Origin: Gymnogyps californianus
Taxonomy: Eukaryota; Chordata; Aves; Accipitriformes; Cathartidae
Direction of reading: 5' to 3'
NCBI RefSeq assembly: GCF_018139145.2
Contig: NC_059481.1
Coordinates: 12,450,368-12,514,367, forward strand
Length of the DNA: 64,000 nucleotides
Below the pieces are notes generated by a model, which was not told where the DNA came from, ran no database searches, and saw nothing but the letters and a program-made list of their open reading frames with translations. Numbering within the stretch: the stretch's first letter is position 1; the number at the start of each line of letters is the position of its first letter. Below, piece by piece: positions 27,501 through 39,000 of this stretch. The position numbers and the translations under genes were made by a program.

Positions 27501-30500
27501 AACTGGTCCCCTGTTACTGCTTCTGCTCCGCTGACTGGATAATGGAAAGACCTGGCCCGATGGGTTGGGACGCTCAGTGCATTCTGTAGTAACTGTATTT
27601 ACAGCACTTGCTGTTTGAAAGGGTGCAGAATAGGGGGTAGGGAAAGGATGATAGAAACCCATGACCTGAGCACACGGTGCTGGCATCAGCTGATAATATG
27701 TATATTCTGTAGAAACAGGTGGTTGCGCAGATATTATAGGATAAGCAAGGTATGGTCCTGCAGGATTTGGGTTGGGTTGCTGCCATCTGATGTCATTGTT
27801 GTATAACGGAAATTGTCTGTAAAAATCAAAAGGAAAGACAACTGCTCAGTACGTTTTTCCCTCTCAAGGAAATTCAGACCTCTACCACCCCCTTTAAAAA
27901 AAAAACAAACCAACAAACAAACAACCAAATAACCACAACTCATTTGTTTCATGAGCTCCTAGCTTTTAATAACTGAACTTGAATTTATTAGGACTTCTTA
28001 GAGAGGCCAATTAAATGATTCACAAGCTCACATTACATTCAAATGCAAAATAAATCTCTTTGTTCATCTTGCATTTGTATAAACTAATTAAATTTCTAAT
28101 ATTAAGCTTAGAAATAAAATGTAGGCATTTCCTTTGACAAGTACTTCGGACCCATTACAATTTCATTGTTTCAGAAAACACATATAACCTAAGTAGATAC
28201 CTAAGCTTACACAAGGTAAGCTAGCAGACACATGGAACAGTGACATGCATTGGCTAACTCAGGGCCAAGTACTTGAGTGTATTAAGCTGCCAACTCACCC
28301 TTGTTCAAAATTCCTATGAAAATGCAGGCCTTAAGAAGCACACGTGAAAACAGGAATTTACAAACTTACTACTGAAACCAAGTGTGGAGACTTCTTCCTG
28401 TGTTTATTTGTGATACAGCATACTACAAGACGACCCCCTTGGAAACTATGAACCCAATTCTCTTTCTTTTCAAACCCCCAAGAGACCAGGAGACCATCTA
28501 CATGGAAAATGCAGAGGCCCGAATATTAGAGAAAGAGAATAGGAAAAGTAAAAATTCAGGACAATTTTACAGATCTGCAGCAGGCAGTTGCTAAAGGATT
28601 ATTTTTGTTCTTACCTATACAAGTGCAACAGCATAAAGTGCTGTCCTAAGCAAACATTGGGTACATTTTTCAAAACCAAACAGCAATAATTATACAATCA
28701 ATACAAAATAATCAACATGGAAGTTGTGCATTCAGTGAACAACACATTTGGGCTAGAATAAAGAGTTCCTAAACTCAATGTATTGTAACTAGTTATGTGA
28801 AGAAAACTGGACACAGCTACACTCAATACAAGTGTCAGCTGCATACTGTTTTGTCACAGCAGGATCCAAGTTGGACACCTGGAGCCTTGCTTCAGCATCA
28901 GAGATTCAGACACAGACCTCTTGACTGCCCTGGAAGACGCAAGAGCACAGCAGGTGACTTTGTGAGGGATTTGTACCAGACCTCTGAAGCCAGGGAAAGA
29001 AAAGCAGCAAAGAATATGAATAGAGAAAAGTAGAGGGAAGGAAATAAGTAAAAAAAGACTGGGGACAGAGAAACTTCATCCTCACCCATGAAGGGTCAGA
29101 AGATTAAATACAGTGAACAAAATGAACGTACAGCCAACAGTCACTGACTCCTCTCAAGTCTACCAAAAGTTTAACTCATTTAAAAATAGATCATCTTCCA
29201 TGAAGACCACAACCACTTATTACCTATTGGATTGGTTTTCCTGTACAAATGGATAGCAAGTGATCAGGTAGCTAGGGATAGGAGTTGGTTCCATGCCATT
29301 AATTCCTCCACTGTCGTTAGGAAGCGCCATTGGGATCATTAGTGTTTCTGGACCCTTCTTCTGAGGAATAAATGGTTCTACTTCAGCTGACAGCTTGACA
29401 TTCTTAAGAAAGAGAAAAGAAACAATGTCTTCATTAAATACAATCATAAATTGTTTGGGAAAAATCTAGATTCATAAAGTTGTATGGTAATTACCACAAA
29501 TAGCAGACAAATGGATGACAAGACTACAGGATTTCTGCAGTAAACTGAAAGAGGTGGAAAACAGTTGGCAAGTACTTGTTACATCCTTCCAATCAACACA
29601 GGGTGTAATACAGATCACCAACATTTAGCATTTGTATTAACCTTTACATTTTCAAAGTGCAATACAAACACTAACTAATTTAAAAGGGACTGAAGTTCAG
29701 ATCTTGCAGAGGATACACTAGTCTGAGCACAGAAAGAAATCAAATTAGCACTGTAGGTGGAGCACAGTTGTGTAGGCTTTCGTAAGTGAAACCAACATAT
29801 GGAAGATGTAGTAATGCCTGGCCTGCTCTACAAAATTGACCATGTTCCTAGGAAATTATAAAGAAGATTTTTCAGCAGTAAACCACAGGTTTACTGCTAA
29901 AATAGATGGTGTATCACAGAAGAACCGACCCCCCCACATTCCATCTGCACTATTTTAACAGATTTTAAAGTGTTAAGAATATGATTAAATTTTGCCATGA
30001 AGAAGGCATTAAAGACTGCTTAGAAATAATTTTTAAATTGTGCTTTCAAAGAAAAGTATATCCCCTGATCTTGAAGGCATCCTCAACAGTTTATAAGGAG
30101 TTTTTACCCACACTTTTGGTCTTGTATGGAATAGCTGGATCTTATACTTAAACAATGAAAAATCCTCTATTCAATAAGACAACTGCAGATCCAAAGTACC
30201 CTTAAATTCTATATTCCATTATAAGTTACATTCAGCCAAAAAGCATCTTTTTTGTACAAAAATTTCGGCTTAATTATACTTGTCTCACATTAGTATCTCA
30301 CAGAATACCAATTTCTAAGATTTTCTTGAAAGCAGGCAAGGACTCCAGAAACTTTTCCTTCCATTTGTCTAAAAGAATTCCAAAGGCAACGCATAACCTG
30401 TATGAGTACCTGCTCTTATTTTACAAAAAGGAGAGCCTGAAGGTTTGACGTGCTGAGGACAGTCTTACAACCTTGCCACTACCTGTAGAACGTCCACATG

Positions 30501-33500
30501 AGCACAAACAGTTAAACAATGGGAGCTCTGAGACTATCATGGCAAGTAGTCCCATGTCTACTACACACTTCTCAGTCCATAGCCTTGCTCTGTGTCAAAC
30601 CCACAATCCATCCAGAGACAGCCTTACTGTCCAATATCTGAATCTATAAACTTTTTTAATAAATCCCCCAATTTTTTGTTTTTTAAATAAGATCCCACAT
30701 TTTCTTACGGGGATGGAGGAGGTGGGAGGGGCAAGTCTTTGAAAAAGACAAATTTTTTGAAAATACAGTTGTCCCAGTCAGTAAGAAAAGCTGCTTTTAC
30801 TTGATGAGTAGGTACTTTAATGTATCAGTCTGAACTAGAAAAAGTGAGGTAGAGACACACTCATGCAGAGTATTGGATCTTTGTTTAGTTAGTCTGACAC
30901 ACTTACATACAAGAAAATTTAATTACTGAGCAAAAGGTAGAAACATCATCAAGTAAATTACTAACACCATGAGTTACACTGTAATTCACCAAACGAGTTG
31001 AAAATCAACTGGTATTTAAGTACTTTGTTGTCATGTACTCAGAAAGAGGAGAAGAAAAAAAAACATAGTTGAGACTGTAAAAGCTCCCTAACTTTCATAG
31101 AAATATTATATTCACTATTAAATCATCATAACTACCAGTGACTGATGCATTTTTATAAGAGATGTATTTTCAATACATATTACTTATGATTGTAATATTA
31201 GAATTCCCTGCCAATTTCAAAAATTAAACCAAAAGTTTTGCTCAATGCATTTTTTTCAACTCCAAATATGACATTCAAACTAAGTAATTGTGAAGACAGA
31301 TATTCTGTAACAGCTATTTGGATGACTTGTACAAGTGGAATCAAACTTCTACTACAAAAAGTGTTATATACAAAGTGTCTGCCTCTATTTTTGCCCTTCC
31401 ACTATCAAATTTGCTAATTCTTATTTCTTTCATGAGATTTTATGCAGTATTAGCTACAGTATTAGCTCAAATTTCACCATTAGCCATTTTCTGTAAACAT
31501 CAGTTCACCAAATAATTTCTATTTAAACATCACTCACTTTTTCCAAATACTGTGCACCTCACTAAAAATGAACTTCATAAACACAGGACGAAGCTTTCTA
31601 AGTGAAACATTGTTTAGGATAGGAGACTGTTGACTGCAGGATGTCTGCAAGTATTAACTTGAGATCAAAGTTACATCCTTAACAACTTTGATGGTAGGAC
31701 ATTCTGCAAGCCACAGTGACCAAGGTCAAAGGTTGTTTATAATTGAACTGAGAATTCAAAAAGACACAAAATGTGGGAAAAAACCGCAAAAATTGTGGAG
31801 TCCATGATTATTTTTAACCATTTCCTGAGAAGCTTCTCTGTCTTTGGACTTGTCAAAGTGTGCTGGGAAAGCAGAAATGTCCCTTCCAACAAAATGAGTC
31901 TCTGCTTTGATATGCTTATTAAGAACATCAGTCATTTACAGATAAAATTGTAGTGTAAGAGACCTGAAGTTTTCACAGCAATCAAAAGAGGCAAACAAAA
32001 CATCTGAAAAAAATAAATAAAAGGATAGAAGTGGAACTAGAGTGGCAGGGGGGGAAAAGTATGTCTTAGCAAGTGACATGATACACTATCCTTGTCAAAA
32101 AAGTGGTTATTAATAACTGTTCTGAAAATGCCTATGGCTATAAGCACCAATACAGAAGTATCACTACCTGCTGTACAACAAGGTCTGCGTTACAGTGGAA
32201 CAATCACCTTTAATATTAAATGCATTTCTTGACCATTAGGTAGTACGCGAACATTCCTGCCTTCTACATTAACTCTTTTTCAACTCCTGAAGTTACATTC
32301 AGAGGAAAAGCTGTGGTGCAGTTGCAGGAGCAGCACCGGACTTGTGCAACACAAATCAAACACCCTGCTCTAAGAGCTTCCTCTCTGACCTCAGGCACAT
32401 CCCTCAGCTGCCAGGTGACTCACCTACACTCTGCAAAACTCCAAGGCATTCTCCTCAACACACAGCACCATGAGGATAAACACTTTTCACTAAAAAAAAA
32501 AAAAATTGTCAAGTGCTTATGTACAGCGATCAAGTAACAAATAACAGAAATACCAACACTGAAATCCCTCTCTGAAAACTAAAGAGGGTTTTTTCATGCT
32601 ATTTCAAGATTGCCAGGCAAAAATATTTGCTTAAGAATAGATTCAGTTGTGGGCTGGCCTACAAAACTAGATGGCATAAACATTAAAGGAACACACCAAG
32701 GCTGTCTCATCCATAGAAAATTCATCAGTAAAACTAGGGTGAGTGCTTTACAAATATGGTATTCTTAATGAAGCACTGAAAACTTTCAGACAATTATTCC
32801 TAATCTGCTGGTCACTATCTCCCAGCAACCTGTCAAGTGAGCTTTAGCCAAGATACTAATTATAAACCACTCTAATGCTGGCTCAGAAAATAGTCAAAAC
32901 ATTTTATTTATGATTCAGGTTGGGACAAGATTCCCTATTTTAAAGGTCTTTTCTGTCTGGCTGTCTGCTCTTTCCCGATTTTATTTTGGGAGATTGATGT
33001 GGAAATACAAAAATCATTCCTTAATGGCGAGTCACTTGCAGAATGGTCTCATCACAATGATTTTTGTGATACTGTATTATATCACCATTCATTATTAGTA
33101 TTAAGAAAGAACAGTCTTTCACATCAAGTATTAAAAAAAAGGAGAGATAACTGATAAAAGCAGGAGTCAAATTACTCCCATCAGCAAGGCTGCCATAGCA
33201 AAGTATTTCTTGTCAATTTGCGAAGATAATCCCTACCTTACTTTTCCATCCAAGTATTTTGGATAAAGTTTGATTTATTTAAATCCTTCCAGTAAAAACA
33301 GGATTATACACCTTTTAGGTTTTGGGGTTTTGTGGGGTTTTTTAAAATTTATTAAAAAAAAGAAAACACAACACTGTTATCATGTAATGTGACAAGTTTA
33401 AGAAAATTTCAGTTGAATTATTCTGCTTGATTTTGCTAGGTTCAAACAACTCAGAGATGCCCAAACCAGAAGGACAACTTCAATGTTTCCTTTCCTGTTG

Positions 33501-36025
33501 CCCAGTCTCTTATACAGGTAATGATTAACTATTGCTATGACAGAGCAGTTGGCTGATATATTTAATTACCATTTTCTGCACAGCTCATAACATATTTAGC
33601 TTACCTATAGCGGTAAAATAAAGATACAGCATATCCTGTAATGATAAACACATATGGGTGTATTTGAAAGTTAATTTTTTTTTTTTGCCTACAGAATTCT
33701 GATAGTGCCTGTTATTTAAAGGAATCAAAACTGCATTTCAGAAATCTTTTACATGCATTATACCTCAAACACTGTTTTCTTGTGCAATTTAATCTGTACC
33801 TACAGGTTTGTCTGGTTTGTGGAGGTTTTATTTTTTAATGCTTCCAAGAAACTTATTTCAGCAAAAAGAAGAATTTAGGGTAAACCTTGGTTTTCAAATT
33901 TTGCATTTTGTTCTGTAGGCACTATATATATATACACACACACATACACGCGCTAACTGACCAGAACAGCAACTGAAAACTTAAAAACCTTAATACAGGT
34001 GTTTCAAAATCATTCTGCAAGCATAATACAAGCAATCCTCAGCACAACTGATACATTTCATTAGACAACAAGGCCCCATTTCCACTTCAGGGTAGAAAAC
34101 AGAAAGACAGCTCAAGTGTACTTGTGTACCAACTAAACAAAATTAACTTCAACATATTGCTTCCTTATAGTATTTTACTAGTCCCTCTAAAATACTTAGA
34201 AGTTCCTTTTTACATAGGATGTGTCTTCAGATGAAGACAGTAAACTTTATTAAACTTAAAGCAAAAAAGGGGAAACAAATGTACTAAGTAAGGTCAGACT
34301 GCTAACCAAACCAAAATATAAACAGAATTAACTCTCCAACACGATTATCGAGACATTTCAGTACATTTCACAGATGACTAGTGGTTTCATCTGACACGTG
34401 AGGGAAACAAAATAGCAATGCTAAGTAATTTGCCCGAAGTTATCTAAGCAGATTTTTCAGGACTATGGTTTTCTCGGCTAGGAGGAAGGGTTGGTGAAGA
34501 TAGACAGCAAAATAACTCCTCTTTTTAATAAATAGCATTTTAGGTCTCCTGGCTCCTAATATGTCGTCAGAACAACAGAAATAATATTCCCTGCATAGTG
34601 TAAGAAGAGAAAGTGAAACAAAAAGCAAAAGAAAAGAATAATCAATTTAGTAGTAAAGGTGCTGCTAATTCCTCATTGCACTGGACAAGCAAAAAATATC
34701 TCCAACTGAGACTTCTTATTTCTTTTAACAGGTTGTCTCTGTGCTGCTTTGGCCGGATACAGAAATAATAACGCCAAATAAAACAGTTTGTTGTTGTTTT
34801 TAAGTACCATGTTGACATGCTTAAGACTCAGTGGAAAATGCAACCAATGACAACTGAAGTAAATGCCAGAATAAGAGATGAGATCCTTTTTTAAATAGCA
34901 TTTTGTTTCAGAAGCAAATACTAAGTGCATAAAACAAAGTGCATGCAAATATGTATGAATGCTATTCCTAAAGATTTCATCCACACAGTACAAATGGAGT
35001 GACAAGTGCAAACAAACAGAATTAACAGGACTGATCATGCCACTGGTTTGTAACCACAAGCAAACAAAAAGAATTAGACAAGAAAGATTTGTCAAATGCT
35101 AAAGGATTTGGGGGAAGGTTCCTACACTTTTCCTAATCCTTACAACAGAGCATTTGTGATACTAACTTATGCTCTAATTGCTCTCACAATATTGAGATTT
35201 ACTCTAGCCTGCATCCACTAAAAAATTAGCACTTTGCCACTGACATCAGTAAATGCAAGGTCAGACCGTAAACAGTTAATATAAAGTAATACATGTTTTT
35301 GATCAGGCAATCTAAAGGCAAACATTGCAAATATTGCAAGACCAAACTTAATTTTATTTTGGAGTGCTACTTTTTCATGTTTATTCAACCTTTCACATCA
35401 CAAAGCTAAACAAAGCTTTATTGAAATTGACCTTTGATAACAAACTCGATTCTAAATATAAATTTAAGTCATGCTGAAACATCAGATTTTCAATCAGTTG
35501 CCTATTAATGGAAGCACACCCCTTCAAAAGAAACCAAGATTTATACAGAAGTCTCTTTTGTAGATATCCCTAGTTTCAAATTACAAAATGTTGCGCAGTA
35601 GCTCATTACATATTTCAGTCTAACAATTACAACTCTTTCAAGACAGCATATATACTGAAGCGATCCTTTGTTTCCTATATAAAAGCTACTGTAGTCATCA
35701 ACAGCTGCAAAGACAGAAGATGACACAAGCAGGAACAGACTGGTAAACTTTGTCCTATAGTTATAGCACTGTATGTTTAATCTTAGAAAAGTTTTTGTTC
35801 ATTGTAGCTTAATGTCATTCAGCATTTTCCATTAAATAGGATCTCTGTCAGCTTGCTCTCTTAGAAGGGAACACTTGGATATCAATCTTACCATTTACAG
35901 GGTGAGAAAATAGACACAGATGCCATGTTTCAGAGGGCTATAATAAAATCAGCTGTTTTACTGTCTCGAAGTCTGGAAACAAGAAGTCTCATCACAAATG
36001 TAAGATAAAAACATAGCTCAAAACA

Positions 36026-36056
<31 letters not shown>

Positions 36057-39000
36057 AAAGCAATCCTGCTTCTGAATTTTGGATTTCACAATTTAAGTCA
36101 TTTTAGTAGTGAGACAGGTCACATTTATTTTAAGAGAAACTTTACAAATATGAAAGTCATTGTTTCTATAATTAGTTGCTTCTAAGTGGCAGATACTTCA
36201 GGAACGGTAAATATGCAGTCCAACTGGAAACACCAGCAGCAGGCCATTTAACAAAGCACAAAATTTAATCCTCCCTACTTAGATTAAACATAGTAATTTC
36301 AATGCAATACTTAAAGCAAATACACTATGAAGTTAGTCTTTCCCTTTTCCCTTAGCTCATAAGGGAACCATGCATAATTCTCTTCCCTTTCACAGAAGAA
36401 AGTACCATGCTCAGAATATAACAAAGCCAAGTATTAACATTTTTAATGTATATGTAGAAAATAAGCAAGTAGCACAACATGACAAGTTGGCATGTTTAAA
36501 CTCAAGACCAGAATATTCTAGAAAAAAGGGGGCAAAATAAAATTTAATATTTACAAAGCTTGTCCAAAGATAAAAACCCTACCAACAGGATCCTCTTCAC
36601 TTATCTAGTTTACAGCATTTAACAGTACATACAAACTTCTAAACTCATACTATCAATGTGAAGTAGTAATATGTGAATGCTTTGTAGCCTATGTACTAAA
36701 AGCATTAATACAAACCATTCATGTAAATCAGCTTCCTCATCTCCACAAACCAGTCAATGATAAATAAATTTGTGATGAAAAAGTTAAGATGTTCATATCA
36801 TATCAATAACATTTAAATTCACTGGAGAACATATTCTATAGTAAGATAATACAAAACTCCCACAAAACCCAAATTCTTCTGCACTTTCAAGGTTCAAGAG
36901 AAAGTCATATGCAAAACGTATAGCACTGGAAAACTGACCTTTTCCAGTTTGCCTCAGCTGAAAATTCTGCCATGGGTAAGAAACACTGAAGGAAATTGGA
37001 CAGGATAAAGAGCACAAAACATTGATCTAGATCTACTTCTAAGGCAAGCATATTATCAAACCAACTGTTGAACGGTCAAGAACAGTAGAGGCAAGCAGAA
37101 CAGGCTGTCTTTAAGCAACACTAATACAAAACACAGGTCACTGATTTTGCAACTTCACCTGATTTCTCAACTGCACGAATGGAACCAAATGTCTTAATCA
37201 TAGGGCAAGACAAATATATGACGCTTAGAAAAATCAAAGCGCAGCAATACCTTTGAGAGGGGAAGTTGTTTCTCTTTAGTTTTCTACCACAATCAGCTTC
37301 AATAGAAAGAGTGCCAGAGGTCACGTGCTGAGTTTTCTCTCTTGTAGGAAAATAACCTACGCTTAGCTGCTGAAACCCATACACTTTTTAATGGGAACAG
37401 CTTCGGTTCTGGCGTAGACAGAAATAAACTTCCACACCCACTACAAAAATCACAACATGTCCTATCATAAAATATTTGTTTTTAAACAGCTTTATTCTGT
37501 TTTCTTCTACATCAGCTGCCAAAATATCACTGAGCATTTTATAACAAGCAAAGTCATACCAGAATTTAGGTAACAGAAACCTGAACGGCAATCTACAAGT
37601 GACATCTTTTTGTCATTTAGGTGTCCAAATGTTCTTGGTGCATGACATCTCATACTGATTTACTAAGCCAACACCACAAAACTCTGCTCAAATACGTTCC
37701 CCATCAAAAGCATTTGCAATCCCCCTTTACTCTTGAAATACTATACCTTAACATAGCACAATACTCCTACTCCCTCATATTCTAATTCCACAGTAGTTAT
37801 TCCTATCAGCATATACAGTTACCATACTGTGGCTGAGAGGGTATTCTGGGGGAAAGGGGAGAAGAGGATAAGTACTGTTAACACACATCTGCATGCTTTA
37901 ATATTCATTTATCAGATGCCATGCAATACAGGTGCAGAAAGGAGCCCAAATCAAAGAAAAGATGGCACAGCACCCAAAACTGATGCAACCTTATCAAACA
38001 CTTACACTGGTAAAGGAGATTACATGCAATTCTTACAGCACAAAAGGTTCAAACCCAAAGCATTTAGGGATCTCCTAATCAAGATGCTACTGTATAATGA
38101 GAAGATAAAAGCAACGAGATAGTTGAATCATTTCAGAAACTCATCAGGTATTAATTATTTGTCTGCCTAGAAGCCTTACTAGTGGATAAGGAACCAACAG
38201 GACTAGATATACTGCAAACAGAATAAACAAGATCGTTCCTGCTTCAAAGAACTTAACTGCATCTCCGAGCTGAAATACTGCACTTAGTTAAGATAATCAC
38301 ACAGAGTCAACATTTTACACTGTGAATAACACAATGATTCTCAGTTTTCATGAGCTATTTCCAACAAATAAAAAGAGAATGGTTTGATAGGGGCATGTGT
38401 GTGAACCTCCGGTAATGAAGAGCTCAAGCAACAAGGAATAAATATTTCACAAGTGTACTGCAGTACTAATTACAGATGAACCAAAGGGGGGGAAAAAAAC
38501 CCACACCAAAGCCCAAGATTTTAAAGCAAAAAGTACAACAGGTTAGACTAATGTAAATTTTACAGAATAATATCAGTTTTTCTACGTGAAGGTAAATACA
38601 AAAGCATGAAAAAAGTTAATTTAAAATCATTGTAACACCAGAAAGCCTAGTAAGAAAGACACAGTGGAAGCCATACTGTAATAAGATACACTGTTCGCTA
38701 ACTTCCTTAGACATATGTACAAAATGAAAATCTTTACAGAGTGCATTATTACTCAGTATCTACTTTGCTACAGGAGCTTGTCGTATTTTATTGATTAACT
38801 CTACTATTAGAACCCCTGGAGATGCCAAAGCTGAAAACTAAAAAAAAAAAGCAGTAATCCATGAATTTTCAACACATTCTGCTGAAACAGAACCTTAAAA
38901 GTAAGATCAGGTTGTTATGGATGGTAACATTCATTTCAGATATACCTTTTAGAACTACCTCCTGATGATGAAACATTTTATTGCATATATGTAACAAATC

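Larger units (their letters stand above)
12502..29223 (-). other. SECISBP2L: SECISBP2L introns 2-17
   Basis: AT-rich introns from 88 nt (intron 5, 25,476-25,563) to about 1.9 kb (intron 7, 22,677-24,532). Apart from the repeats listed separately I see nothing in them: no second gene, snoRNA or tRNA that I can support. The short ORFs inside are chance. Confidence 0.7.
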